Positions 16,492 to 24,885 are shown, counted from the first letter of the stretch. The stretch: DNA of 64,000 nucleotides from JBDHWG01 sp046328525 (GCA_046328525.1 JAXLWK010000004.1:570619-634618), one strand, 5' to 3'. Made by a program: numbers and translations. Notes: generated from the letters alone by a model not told the origin.

Positions 16492-17229
16492 GTGGTTGCC
16501 AGAGTAGAACCTCCCCTTTATTGCATTCTGCTTGGCCCGCCGGGCGCCGGGAAGGGGACGCAGGCCATTACGCTTAGCCAGGACCTGGGTCTCATCCGAC
16601 TTTCGACGGGCGATTTGTTCCGCGAGAACATCGCCAAACAAACCGACCTTGGCCTGCGCGCCAAGGCCTATATGGACCGTGGCGAGCTGGTCCCCGACGA
16701 CGTGACCGTCGGCATGGTGCTCGAGCGCCTGCGCCGCCCCGACTGCGCCACAGGCGTGATTTTCGATGGCTTCCCGCGCACCGTCGCCCAGGCCCGGGTG
16801 CTGGAAAATGCCCTAGCGGCGTGCGAGGAAGGCATCGCGTGCGTCCTCGACCTGGAAGTTTCCCACGACATTTTGATCGAGCGTTTGGGCGGGCGGTGGA
16901 TGTGTCGCGGCTGCGGCGCGTCCTACCACGTCTCCTACCACCCGCCGGCCGTGGCGGGCCAGTGCGACGAGTGCGGCGGTGAGCTATACCAGCGCCCCGA
17001 CGACAACCCGGCGACGGTCGCCAACCGCCTGCGCGTCTACGTCGAGCAGACGGAGCCGCTCCACGAGTTCTACCGCGAGCGCAACCTGCTGGTGGTGATT
17101 GACGGCGAGCAGTCCATCGAAGAGGTGCAGCAGGCGATGCGCGTTGCCATGGAGCTGGCCCGCTCGCGGCGGCTGTTCCAGTTCAACACGCGCCGCACCA
17201 TGCCGCCGCTCCCGCAGCGCGTCCGCTAA
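16492..17229 (+). CDS. adk: Adenylate kinase
   Basis: Reversible phosphotransfer between ATP and AMP, cytoplasmic. A P-loop (GPPGAGKGTQA) near residue 15 is followed by the AMP-binding STGDLFREN, the FDGFPRT motif and a LID domain. The LID carries four cysteines in two CxxC pairs (CRGC and CDEC), indicating a zinc-stabilised LID as in Gram-positive enzymes. The C-terminus is extended by about 25 residues relative to the ~215-residue family norm and ends in a basic tail. The GTG start follows an AAAGGAG site by seven bases. adk is normally within the ribosomal-protein operon between secY and map; here it stands alone. Confidence 0.93.
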   Translation: MVARVEPPLYCILLGPPGAGKGTQAITLSQDLGLIRLSTGDLFRENIAKQTDLGLRAKAYMDRGELVPDDVTVGMVLERLRRPDCATGVIFDGFPRTVAQARVLENALAACEEGIACVLDLEVSHDILIERLGGRWMCRGCGASYHVSYHPPAVAGQCDECGGELYQRPDDNPATVANRLRVYVEQTEPLHEFYRERNLLVVIDGEQSIEEVQQAMRVAMELARSRRLFQFNTRRTMPPLPQRVR

Positions 17230-17253
17230 CACCAGGCGACTCGCCCCAATAGC

Positions 17254-17307
17254 GTCGCGCCGACTTTAGTCGGCAGGCTTTCAAGAGCCGACTGAAGTCG
17301 GCGCGAC
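17254..17307. repeat. Dispersed inverted repeat, family B (CGACT/AGTCG)
   Basis: GTCGCGCCGACTTTAGTCGG and its near-complement CCGACTGAAGTCGGCGCGAC form a hairpin just after adk. Other members of this family are at 39975, 56722, 57340, 63183 and 63869. Confidence 0.75.
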
Positions 17308-17374
17308 AGGAACATAAGGCACTGACGCCCCCGGCTGCGCGACCCGCGCCGGGGGCGAGGCATGTTAAGCGCAT

Positions 17375-17403
17375 TTGACAGATAGCGGCAGGCTGTGTAT
17401 AAT
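17375..17403 (+). promoter_or_regulatory. Perfect sigma70 promoter of the permease leader or small RNA
   Basis: TTGACA (17375-17380) and TATAAT (17398-17403) with 17 bp spacing, both exact consensus. Transcription would start near 17410, about 460 bases before the permease start. Confidence 0.7.
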
Positions 17404-17409
17404 CTTCCC

Positions 17410-17536
17410 ACTGCCGTGGCCCGGATGCTGAGCAAAGCGAAGCATGACCGGCGCGGCGCAAAACATACAGTCTTGAGGCCCTTGACGCCCCTCGGAACGC
17501 GCCCACCGGCGCGACTCGCCGAGGGATTTTCTTTTT
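17410..17536 (+). ncRNA. Putative short RNA or leader ending in an intrinsic terminator
   Basis: From the predicted start near 17410 the transcript contains a family D hairpin (17415-17450) and then ends at a CCCTCGG/CCGAGGG stem with an inner CGCGC/GCGCG stem, followed by ATTTTCTTTTT (17526-17536). The unit of promoter, about 125 nt and terminator could be a free small RNA or the attenuated leader of the permease. It matched no riboswitch class by eye. Confidence 0.45.
17489..17536 (+). terminator. Intrinsic terminator in the permease leader
   Basis: A seven base-pair outer stem and a five base-pair inner stem followed by a T-rich run (ATTTTCTTTTT). It is the best plus-strand terminator in the 640-base gap between adk and the permease. 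Confidence 0.7.
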
Positions 17537-17865
17537 GGTGACATCACCGTCTGGCCGGATCGGCCGGCCAGGGTGTTGTGTCGGATACGCTGTCGGCTGG
17601 TTCCGGGCCAACTGAATAACGGCGCTGCAAAGCGCCACAAGGCCTGGACGCCTTTTAGGAATTGTCGCATGGATGCAGAGGCCAGAGCGATGCCTGGGAC
17701 ACGTGCGAGGACGGTCGTGTTCCACCCCCCGCCGGGATGATCGCGCCGCAAGGCGGGATCAAGGCGACGCCTGCGCCCCCGAGTGCCCCCGGAGTAGGCG
17801 GCAGCCATCTACCTTTTTTCAGGTCTTCGGGTTGACGCGAGTCGGCCCCACCTTCACAAGGAGGC
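17537..17865. other. Second half of the permease leader
   Basis: About 330 bases of GC-rich sequence with several possible hairpins, such as GGCCGGATCGGCCGGCC and GGCGCTGCAAAGCGCC. There is no open frame with a ribosome-binding site until the permease. No known RNA motif was recognised. Confidence 0.35.
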
Positions 17866-17868
17866 ATG

Positions 17869-19422
17869 ATGGCGAACCCACCCTCGACCGAGTCCACGAC
17901 GGACACGGGCATGAAAAAGACACTGGGCCTCACCGGTGTCACCGTCAACGCCATGGCGCTCATCGCGCCGGGCGCGTTCCTCTGGATCACGTTCCAGCTC
18001 CAGGCCGCCCAGATGGTGGGCGACATGGGCACGGGCATGGCAATGTGGCCTGGCGTCGTTTTTGCCCTCATCATCGCCTTCCTGACGGCCATCTCCTACG
18101 CCGAGCTGGCCCACAAGTACCCCGAGGCCGGCGCGGGCAGCGCGTATTACTTCGCCGAGAAGTCCATGATGGACCGCGTTGAGACCCAGTTCCACCGCTT
18201 CGCCCGCATCACCAAGTTCATCACCGGCTGGGCGGCGCACCTGTTCTACTGGGTCTACCCTGGCGTTATGGTCGGCATGCTGGCGACGCTGGTCGCGTAC
18301 ATCCTCGGCCAGTTTGGGCTTGAGCTAAGTGTCCCGTACCAGATGGGCATCGCGGTGCTGGCCGCCGTGTTCATCGGCTCCGTCGCCGTGCGCGGCATCA
18401 CCGGCTCGACGATGGCGAGCTGGGTCATCAACATCATCCAGCTCACGGTGCTGGTCATCTTCAGCCTCGGCGCCATCTGGTTCCGCGTGACGAACCCGGC
18501 CAACGTCGAGTTCGTCTACCCCACGGCCCCGTCGGTGGTCATCCCGTTCAACCTGGCCGCCATGCTGTTCCAGTCCACCATCGCCATCCTCATCCTGGTC
18601 GGCTTCGAGTCCGCGACGGCCCTCGGCGCTGAGGCCAAGAACCCCAAGCGCGACGTGCCCCGCGCCGTCATCCTGTCGCTGGTCATCCAGGGCATCCTGG
18701 CTTACCTGCTTGAGTACTTCGCCGCGAACTACGCCCTCAACACCGGCCTGACGGCCACGACCGCCGACGGAACCTTGGTGACGGGCATGGACGCCGCGGC
18801 GGTGTCTACCGCCCCCATCGGCGACCTCATCCAGCAGATCGGCAACGCCATGCTCGGCGGAAGCGGCGGCTTCGCCCTGATGATCGTCGTCGCCATCACC
18901 GTCGCCATCGCCGTCATCGGCTCGGTGCTGGCCTGCATGAATACCGCCGTCCGCGTCAGCTACGCCATGGCCGCCGACAAGGAGATGCCCGAGCTTCTGG
19001 GTATGCTGCACGGCAAGTACGCCACGCCGCACATGGCCGTCTGGATCCTCGTCGCCGTCTCCGCCGTCATCGGCGCGTTCGGCGTCATCAGCATTGTGAA
19101 CCTGACCGCCGTCACCCTGGCGTCGAACATCGGCACGTTCATCCTGTACGCCCTGATCTGCGTCGCCACCGTTCTCGCCTTTGCGGGCAAGGAGAACTCT
19201 AGCCGCGTGAAGCACCTGATCATCCCGGTCGTCGGCCTCATCGCCAACATCGGAATGCTCGTCGCCATCGTGGCGCTCGGCGTGCTGTCCGGCGGCGACT
19301 CGCAGAAGGAAGCCTTCATCGCCATCGGTATCGCCGTCGTGTGGGCGATCATCAGCGGCATCTACTACGTCATCAACAGCCGGCGGCGCGGGCCGCAGCC
19401 GACTGTCGTCAGCGCGAAGTAG
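17869..19422 (+). CDS. APC superfamily amino-acid permease
   Basis: A 517-residue integral membrane transporter with about 12-13 hydrophobic segments and the APC start LTGVTVNAMALIAPGAFLWITF, in which the unwound helix-1 motif (here APGAF) binds substrate. ATYAELAHKYPEAG-like and GFESATALGAEAKNPKRDVPRA segments are typical of the amino acid-polyamine-organocation family. ATG codons occur at 17866 and 17869; the second has better spacing from AAGGAGG. Substrate not readable. The long leader with a perfect promoter and a terminator suggests regulated expression. A 28 bp perfect palindrome follows the gene. Confidence 0.87.
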   Translation: MANPPSTESTTDTGMKKTLGLTGVTVNAMALIAPGAFLWITFQLQAAQMVGDMGTGMAMWPGVVFALIIAFLTAISYAELAHKYPEAGAGSAYYFAEKSMMDRVETQFHRFARITKFITGWAAHLFYWVYPGVMVGMLATLVAYILGQFGLELSVPYQMGIAVLAAVFIGSVAVRGITGSTMASWVINIIQLTVLVIFSLGAIWFRVTNPANVEFVYPTAPSVVIPFNLAAMLFQSTIAILILVGFESATALGAEAKNPKRDVPRAVILSLVIQGILAYLLEYFAANYALNTGLTATTADGTLVTGMDAAAVSTAPIGDLIQQIGNAMLGGSGGFALMIVVAITVAIAVIGSVLACMNTAVRVSYAMAADKEMPELLGMLHGKYATPHMAVWILVAVSAVIGAFGVISIVNLTAVTLASNIGTFILYALICVATVLAFAGKENSSRVKHLIIPVVGLIANIGMLVAIVALGVLSGGDSQKEAFIAIGIAVVWAIISGIYYVINSRRRGPQPTVVSAK

Positions 19423-19436
19423 GGTATGGCAGGTGG

Positions 19437-19464
19437 GTAGAGACGCGCCATGGCGCGTCTCTAC
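19437..19464. repeat. Perfect 28 bp palindrome
   Basis: GTAGAGACGCGCCA followed immediately by its exact reverse complement, with no spacer. It lies between the permease stop and the phosphatase start and may end or stabilise transcripts. Confidence 0.7.
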
Positions 19465-19498
19465 CGGCCCAATGAAAAGATAAGCGAGAGTGTCCGCG

Positions 19499-20308
19499 AT
19501 GACCGATGTGGAAGTAGGACAGGCAAGCGACGTTGGCCTCGTGCGCGAGGGCAACGAAGACAACATCCTGGTGCATGCGCCGCTCGACGAGGCGCTGATG
19601 CGCGCCAAAGGGCGGCTATTCCTCCTGGCCGACGGGATGGGCGCGCACGCGGCCGGCGAGCTTGCCAGCCGCCTGGCCGTCGAGATCCTGGCGGCGGAGT
19701 ATTACGGCGACAACGGCCCCTCCCCCGAAAAGGCCCTGGAGAACGGCGTCCACAAGGCAAACCTGCATATCTATCAGCTCGGCCACGGCAGCAAGAACGG
19801 CCACGGCCCGATGGGGACGACGCTGACGGCGGTTGCCGTCAACGGGCGCTACGCCCACATCGCCCACGTCGGCGACAGCCGCGCCTACCTGCTGCGCAAC
19901 GACGGGGTGGCGCAGCTCACCACGGACCACTCGATGGTTGGCGAGATGGTGCGCATGCGCATGATCACGGTGGAGCAGGCGCGCGTCCACCCGGACCGCA
20001 ACGCCCTGAGCCGCTGCATCGGCATGACCCCCCTGCTCAAAGTGGACATGATCCGCCAGGAGCTTCACCCAGGCGATACCCTGGTCTTGTGCAGCGATGG
20101 CCTGTGGTCGCTGGTCAGGGAGAGCGAGATCGGCGCGGTGGCGGCGGAGCATCCGCCCCAGGCGGCGTGCGACCGACTCGTCGAACTGGCAAAATCCTAC
20201 GGTGGGGATGATAATATCAGCGCGATTGTCGTCCGCGTCCAGGCCATCGCCGCGAATGCGCCGATGCTCCCGACCAAGCGGCGGCTGTTGAGCTGGTTGA
20301 AAACGTAA
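19499..20308 (+). CDS. PP2C-family serine/threonine phosphatase
   Basis: A 269-residue Mn/Mg-dependent phosphatase. The metal-binding motifs appear in order: SDVGLVREGNEDN near residue 13, LADGMGAHAAGE, THIAHVGDSRAY-like (AHIAHVGDSRAYLLR), DGLWSLV and the C-terminal GGDDNISAIVVRV. It is soluble, with no membrane segment. The ATG at 19499 is preferred to the in-frame GTG at 19490. The stop is three bases from the start of a Ser/Thr kinase gene, the usual bacterial PP2C-Hanks kinase pair, so it probably reverses phosphorylation by that kinase. Confidence 0.92.
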   Translation: MTDVEVGQASDVGLVREGNEDNILVHAPLDEALMRAKGRLFLLADGMGAHAAGELASRLAVEILAAEYYGDNGPSPEKALENGVHKANLHIYQLGHGSKNGHGPMGTTLTAVAVNGRYAHIAHVGDSRAYLLRNDGVAQLTTDHSMVGEMVRMRMITVEQARVHPDRNALSRCIGMTPLLKVDMIRQELHPGDTLVLCSDGLWSLVRESEIGAVAAEHPPQAACDRLVELAKSYGGDDNISAIVVRVQAIAANAPMLPTKRRLLSWLKT

Positions 20309-20311
20309 CCT

Positions 20312-21295
20312 ATGACCATACAAGCGGGCGACCGCCTCGGCAACTACGTCATCACGTCCCACCTGTCCCAGGGCGGCATGGCCGACATCTACCGCGCGTC
20401 CGATGTCCGCGACGCGACCGATGTCGTGCTGAAAGTCCCCCACATCAGCCTCGTCGGCGACCCGGCGTTGTACGACCGGTTCCAGCGCGAGGTCGCCATC
20501 GCCCAGCGCCTCAACCACCCCGGCGTCCAGCACGCCGTCACCACCCTGAAGGCCGACGGCCTGCCCTACCTCGTGCTCAACTATGTGGACGGCGAGCCGC
20601 TGCGCAACGTCATCCGCGCCCGCGCGCCGCTGCCCCTGGCCGAGGCCGAGGACCTGATCCGCCAACTCGCCGACATCATGGCGTACTGCCACAGCGAGAA
20701 CGTCGTCCACCGCGACCTGAAGCCCGACAATCTCCTGGTGACGCCGGACGGCCGGCTCGTGCTGCTGGACTTCGGCGCGGCGCTCCTGGAGGGCGCGCGC
20801 CGCATCACCTGGGCGAACCTGACCGCCACTATCGGCACGCCGGACTACATGGCCCCGGAGCAGATCCAGGGCAAGCGCGGCGACGAGCGCACCGACATCT
20901 ACGCCCTGGGCGCGATCTACTACGAATTGCTGACCGGCGAGCCGCCGTTCAGCGGCGACAACGCCCTGGCGATCATGAACCAGCACCTCAACGCGACCCC
21001 GCCCCGCGCCGACCGGGCCAGGAAGGGCGTGTCGGAGGCGACGGCGGCCATCATCGCGCGCTGCCTCCAGAAGAACGCCGCCGACCGCTACCAGAGCATG
21101 GCCGAGGTGCTGCACGACCTGGACCACCCAGAGGACGTGGACCTGAGTGTCCTGGCGAAGGTCGCGCCGAAACGCCGCTTTGGCCTGAGCGACACGCAGT
21201 ACATGGTCATCGTCGCGCTGCTCATCAGCATTCTCATCATGCTGGGGCTGGTGCTCATCGGCGTCGGCGCGCAATACCTCCACACGGCAAGATAA
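20312..21295 (+). CDS. Hanks-type serine/threonine protein kinase
   Basis: A 327-residue kinase. Catalytic elements are present: Gly-rich loop LSQGGMADIYRASD, VVLKVPH lysine, HRDLKPDNLL, the DFGAA metal motif and GTPDYMAPEQ. After the kinase domain a short juxtamembrane stretch leads to one hydrophobic helix (about residues 297-319) and a very short external tail, so unlike PknB it has no PASTA or other sensor domain. It would sense through the membrane helix or a partner. It follows the PP2C gene by three bases, and a separate promoter begins the next gene. Confidence 0.93.
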   Translation: MTIQAGDRLGNYVITSHLSQGGMADIYRASDVRDATDVVLKVPHISLVGDPALYDRFQREVAIAQRLNHPGVQHAVTTLKADGLPYLVLNYVDGEPLRNVIRARAPLPLAEAEDLIRQLADIMAYCHSENVVHRDLKPDNLLVTPDGRLVLLDFGAALLEGARRITWANLTATIGTPDYMAPEQIQGKRGDERTDIYALGAIYYELLTGEPPFSGDNALAIMNQHLNATPPRADRARKGVSEATAAIIARCLQKNAADRYQSMAEVLHDLDHPEDVDLSVLAKVAPKRRFGLSDTQYMVIVALLISILIMLGLVLIGVGAQYLHTAR

Positions 21296-21307
21296 CCCAA
21301 ATTCCGC

Positions 21308-21336
21308 TTGACAGCGCCCTTGACCGCGTCTACAAT
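21308..21336 (+). promoter_or_regulatory. Promoter for the small membrane protein gene
   Basis: TTGACA (21308-21313) and TACAAT (21331-21336) with 17 bp spacing, 30 bases before the ATG at 21367. Confidence 0.6.
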
Positions 21337-21366
21337 GGGGCAACCCTACCCATAGGAAGCTGCGTC

Positions 21367-21726
21367 ATGTCCCGCATCCTTCTGTATATCCTGGCGGCTG
21401 TGGAGATCGTCATCGGCGGTTTCTTCCTGGTCTACGCCATCAATCTGTCGCGCGACCCGAACGCCGGAATGGGCCAGCTATTCATCCCGGCGTTCCTCGT
21501 CATTGGCCTGCTGTTCTTCAGCGGGCTGGGCCTCGTCATCGGCCGCCCCTGGAGCTACTACCTCCAGTTCGCGCTCATCATCCTCGGCCTGGCCGTGTTC
21601 ACCGCCTACTACGCGCCCCTCGGCGCGTGGGCGTCGGGCTTCATACTCGCCGCCTGGCTCATCGGCGCCGCCCTGTTCCTCTTCTTCCTCCTGCCACCCG
21701 TGCGCCGCCACTTCGGAACCGCCTAG
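21367..21726 (+). CDS. Small four-helix membrane protein
   Basis: A 119-residue protein made almost wholly of four hydrophobic helices (about residues 5-25, 36-58, 62-82 and 88-110) with short polar links and a basic C-terminus (PPVRRHFGTA). No family was recognised. It has its own promoter and is followed three bases later by the next gene, so it probably leads a three-gene unit with the hypothetical protein and the MFS transporter. Confidence 0.75.
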   Translation: MSRILLYILAAVEIVIGGFFLVYAINLSRDPNAGMGQLFIPAFLVIGLLFFSGLGLVIGRPWSYYLQFALIILGLAVFTAYYAPLGAWASGFILAAWLIGAALFLFFLLPPVRRHFGTA

Positions 21727-21729
21727 CCC

Positions 21730-22155
21730 GTGCCCGACGAAGCGACCGTCACCCTGAGCGAGGCGTTCCTGGAGCGCACAGTCCGCCGGCTGGCCGGGCA
21801 GTATCTCGTCAGCCGCAGCCGCAGTCTCGGCGGCATCGGCGCGACCGTGTTCGAGACCATGACCATTGACATCCTGCCCGGCATGCACCTGCTCGTCGCC
21901 CTGCCCGGCCTGGTGCAGGTCCACGTCACCATGTCCGCCACGTCCGACGCCATCCGCCTCGAAGCCCACAGCTTCGAGTTCGCCGGCTTCCCGCTGCCCC
22001 TCAAGGGCGTGCTGACGTCGTTCCTCAAGCTCGTCGAGGAGCGCATCAACGAGCCGCTGAGCCGCTTCCTGGTGGCGATGGACCTGGCCGTCACCGAGAC
22101 CGAGTCCACCAACACCGACATTATCCTGCACCTGAACCCGCGCCGCCCGGCGTAA
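21730..22155 (+). CDS. Hypothetical protein
   Basis: A 141-residue protein with a GTG start three bases after the previous stop. The sequence suggests an alpha/beta lipid-binding-like fold: FETMTIDILPGMHLLVALPGLVQVHVTMS followed by FPLPLKGVLTSFLKLVEERINEPLSRFLV. It has no signal peptide or membrane helix. It is sandwiched between a small membrane protein and an MFS transporter on one likely transcript. Function not recognised. Confidence 0.75.
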   Translation: MPDEATVTLSEAFLERTVRRLAGQYLVSRSRSLGGIGATVFETMTIDILPGMHLLVALPGLVQVHVTMSATSDAIRLEAHSFEFAGFPLPLKGVLTSFLKLVEERINEPLSRFLVAMDLAVTETESTNTDIILHLNPRRPA

Positions 22156-22165
22156 GGAACTCCCC

Positions 22166-23440
22166 ATGGCGACCGACTCCGCCAGCCTGTCCCCCCGCGC
22201 CGTATACGCCATTCTACCGGCGGACGGCCGCCTGCTGTTCCTGACGCGGCTGCTGCGCTTGTTCGGCTACGGCTTCCTGTCCGTCATCTTGGTGCTCTAC
22301 CTGGTGGAGGTCGGGCTGACCACGACCCAGGTCGGCTTGCTCCTGACCTTCACCCTGTTGGGCGATACCGCCATCTCGCTGTGGCTGACGACGCAGGCCG
22401 ACCGGCTGGGGCGGCGGCGGACGTTGCTGGCCGGCGCGGCGCTCATGGTGATCGCGGGCATCGTGTTCGCCTTCACGAGCAACTACATCCTCCTGATCGT
22501 CGCCGCCACCATCGGCGTCATTAGTCCCAGCGGGAACGAAGTCGGGCCGTTTCTTTCGGTCGAGCAGGCCTCGCTGACCCAGCTCTTCCCGGCGGCGCGG
22601 CGCACCCAAGTCTTCGCCTGGTACAACCTCGTCGGCTCGTTCACCACCGCCCTGGGCGCGCTGCTGGCCGGCAGCCTCGCCCAGCTGCTCCAGAACCACG
22701 GCTGGTCGGCCCTCGACAGCTACCGCGTCGTCGTCCTCGGCTACGCCGCCGTCGGCGCGCTCCTGTTCATTCTCTTCCTCCGGGTCTCGCCCAACGTGGA
22801 GGCGTCCCTCGCGGAGCTGGCGCGCGAGTCGAATACCCTGAGCGCCCGGTTCGGCCTGCACGGCTCGCAGAAGACCATCATGCGGCTATCGGGGCTGTTT
22901 GCCCTGGACGCCTTCGGCGGCGGCTTCGTCGTGCAGACCATCGTCGCCTACTGGTTTACCGTCAAGTTCGGCGTGGACCCGGGGCTGCTGGGGGCGATCT
23001 TCTTCGGCGCGAACGTCCTGGCCGGCGTCTCGTCGCTGCTAGCCGTGCGCCTGGCTGCGCGCTTCGGCCTCATCAACACCATGGTGTTCACCCACATCCC
23101 GTCGAACATTCTGTTGATGCTGGTGCCGCTGATGCCGACGCTGACCCTGGCGATTGTCGTGCTGCTGCTGCGCTTCAGCATCTCCCAGATGGACGTGCCG
23201 ACGCGCCAGTCCTACGTCATGGCGGTGGTGCAGCCGGAGGAGCGCTCGGCCGCCTCCGGCATCACCGGCGTCGCGCGCACCATCGGCGCGGGCATCTCGC
23301 CGGTGCTCGTCGGGCCGCTGCTCGCCATCCCGGCCCTTCTCAGCACGCCCTTCTTCATCGCCGGCACGCTCAAAATCGTCTACGACTTGCTGCTCTACCG
23401 CGACTTCAAGGCCGTGCGTCCGCCGGAGGAAGTGCAGTAG
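22166..23440 (+). CDS. Major facilitator superfamily transporter
   Basis: A 424-residue transporter with 12 predicted helices. The family A-like motif between helices 2 and 3 reads DRLGRRRTLLAGAAL, as in drug or sugar MFS carriers. The second half has a long helix with DVPTRQSYVMAVVQPEERSAASGITG. Substrate not readable. An AAGGAAC site precedes the ATG at 22166. The gene closes the cluster begun at 21367. Confidence 0.88.
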   Translation: MATDSASLSPRAVYAILPADGRLLFLTRLLRLFGYGFLSVILVLYLVEVGLTTTQVGLLLTFTLLGDTAISLWLTTQADRLGRRRTLLAGAALMVIAGIVFAFTSNYILLIVAATIGVISPSGNEVGPFLSVEQASLTQLFPAARRTQVFAWYNLVGSFTTALGALLAGSLAQLLQNHGWSALDSYRVVVLGYAAVGALLFILFLRVSPNVEASLAELARESNTLSARFGLHGSQKTIMRLSGLFALDAFGGGFVVQTIVAYWFTVKFGVDPGLLGAIFFGANVLAGVSSLLAVRLAARFGLINTMVFTHIPSNILLMLVPLMPTLTLAIVVLLLRFSISQMDVPTRQSYVMAVVQPEERSAASGITGVARTIGAGISPVLVGPLLAIPALLSTPFFIAGTLKIVYDLLLYRDFKAVRPPEEVQ

Positions 23441-23476
23441 CCATGCGTCAGTCGGCCCAGTCTCAAGGAGGTTCCC

Positions 23477-23746
23477 GTGACTCAGCCAGCGCCTAACTAC
23501 AGCGCGCGGTCCGCGAGTGTCGGCCAGGTCGGCCGCACCCTGAACACCATCCGCCAGCATGCCATCGTGATCGAAAGCCCGGCCATGAACGGGGAGATTA
23601 ACTCGGGCGAGGCCTTTCTCGTCGGCATCTCATCGTGCGGCGTCACGCTCATCGAGGCCGCCGCGCAGCAGCTTGGGATTGGGATCCAGCGCATGGAGGT
23701 GCAGATAGACGGCCGCCGCCGACGCGGCCCAGGCGAACTTTCATAG
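23477..23746 (+). pseudogene. OsmC-family fragment (N-terminal half only)
   Basis: An 89-residue frame with a proper start (GTG after AAGGAGG) matching the first half of OsmC-like peroxidase-fold proteins: IESPAMNG, then SGEAFLVGISSCGVTLIEAAAQQLGI followed by a strand IQRMEVQIDG, which corresponds to the family segment around the first redox Cys. OsmC proteins are usually about 140 residues and need the second Cys in the missing C-terminal half. The frame stops at a TAG, and a family D repeat begins within 40 bases. It is either a truncated remnant or a shortened protein; no downstream frame obviously restores the second half. Confidence 0.6.
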
Positions 23747-23780
23747 CAGGACGACGATAGGAGGACAGGGCCTCCAGTCC

Positions 23781-23813
23781 GCCGGGATGCTTCGCTTCGC
23801 TCAGCATGACACG
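23781..23813. repeat. Dispersed repeat, family D (GCTTCGC...GAGCAT)
   Basis: GCCGGGATGCTTCGCTTCGC followed by TCAGCATGACACG. The reverse complement recurs at 17415-17450 in the permease leader. Confidence 0.7.
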
Positions 23814-23872
23814 GAATGTGGAGTTCCTGAGCAGCGCCGCGCCCTGGCGATGACGGGGGACGTGATTGGGTT

Positions 23873-24547
23873 TCATTCTGATCCGAGGAGCTTGTATCCG
23901 ACCCCCCACACTGTCTCGATGCTCAGCCGGCTGCCGCTGAGCTTGTCGCGGATGTGGGCGACGTGGACATCCACCGTGCGCGTGTCGCCATAGTAATCGT
24001 AGCCCCACACCGCGTTGAGGAGCTGCTCGCGGCTGAGCGCCAGCCCCGGATGCTGCATCAGGTAGGCGAGCAGGTCGAACTCCTTGGCGCGCAGCGTCAC
24101 CGGCTGGCTGGCGACCGTCACCTCGCGCCGCGCCGGGTCCAGCGCCACATCGCCTATCTGCACCCTGGTCGTCGCCGAGCGCCCCCCATCGGTGCGGCGC
24201 AGCACCGCCTTGACCCGGGCGACCATCTCGCGCGGGTTGAACGGCTTGACCATGTAGTCGTCGGCGCCCAGCTCCAGGCCGACGATCTTGTCCACGTCGT
24301 CGCCGCGCGCCGTCAGCATGATGATGGGGACGCGGCTGAACTGGCGCACCTGCTTGCACACCTCCCAGCCGTCCATGCCGGGCAGCATGATGTCGAGGAG
24401 CACCAGGTCGGGCGGCTGCTGGCGGATGGTGTCGAGGGCGGCGCGGCCGTCGCCCGCCGTCAGCACCTCGTAGCCTTCATTCTTAAGATACAGGCGGGCC
24501 AGCTCGACGATATTAGGCTCGTCATCTACGACCAGAATCTTCGCCAT
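23873..24547 (-). CDS. OmpR/PhoB-family response regulator (orphan)
   Basis: A 224-residue two-domain regulator. The receiver domain has the acidic pair DDE (residues 8-10), phospho-acceptor Asp52 (LVLLDIMLPG), Thr in MLTARGDD and Lys in VKPFNP. The C-terminal winged helix shows the PhoB pattern: LRAKEFDLLAYLMQHPGLALSREQLL, then VDVHVAHIRDKL and TVWGVGYKL. No histidine kinase gene adjoins it, so the cognate sensor lies elsewhere. A TTGCTC/TATAAT promoter sits 39 bases upstream, overlapping the region that drives ribosomal protein S1 in the opposite direction. Confidence 0.94.
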   Translation of the reverse strand: MAKILVVDDEPNIVELARLYLKNEGYEVLTAGDGRAALDTIRQQPPDLVLLDIMLPGMDGWEVCKQVRQFSRVPIIMLTARGDDVDKIVGLELGADDYMVKPFNPREMVARVKAVLRRTDGGRSATTRVQIGDVALDPARREVTVASQPVTLRAKEFDLLAYLMQHPGLALSREQLLNAVWGYDYYGDTRTVDVHVAHIRDKLSGSRLSIETVWGVGYKLLGSE

Positions 24548-24585
24548 GCCTGGTTATCTCCCGGTAGAGGCGACCTTCGCCGCCA

Positions 24586-24615
24586 ATTATAGGCGTTCCC
24601 GCTGGCTCTGAGCAA
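24586..24615 (-). promoter_or_regulatory. Promoter for the response regulator
   Basis: On the minus strand TTGCTC (24610-24615) and TATAAT (24586-24591) with an 18 bp spacer. It lies 14 bases from the -35 box of the divergent S1 promoter. Confidence 0.55.
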
Positions 24616-24629
24616 AGCCTGAAGTGCGT

Positions 24630-24658
24630 TTGACAAGCCTCTGGACGGGCACTATAAT
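24630..24658 (+). promoter_or_regulatory. Perfect sigma70 promoter of ribosomal protein S1
   Basis: TTGACA (24630-24635) and TATAAT (24653-24658) with 17 bp spacing. The predicted start near 24665 gives a leader of about 220 bases. Confidence 0.7.
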
Positions 24659-24664
24659 AGCGCC

Positions 24665-24885
24665 ACTATCACTACGTTACAATAACTGATATGTCGGCTC
24701 CCTCGGTGCGTCGTTCGCCTCGCAAGCCTGCCATGCCCTCGCGCCGCGTGGCTCGCCATGCGAAGTACTGTAGCGTTTTCTGCCCCGCGCGGCCCGCGCC
24801 CAACGGAACGCCGGGTAGCGGCCAGGGTTCTTAGCGACTGCGGAACAAACTATTCGATTCAATGTCTAGGACAGGAGAGGGGACG
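24665..24885 (+). promoter_or_regulatory. Long 5' leader of the S1 gene
   Basis: About 220 bases between the predicted transcription start and the ATG. It contains GC-rich complementary stretches such as CTCGCGCCGCGTGGCTCGCC and GCGGCCCGCGCC. A long structured leader fits autoregulation by S1, which is known for Proteobacterial rpsA, but the fold cannot be verified here. Confidence 0.4.
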
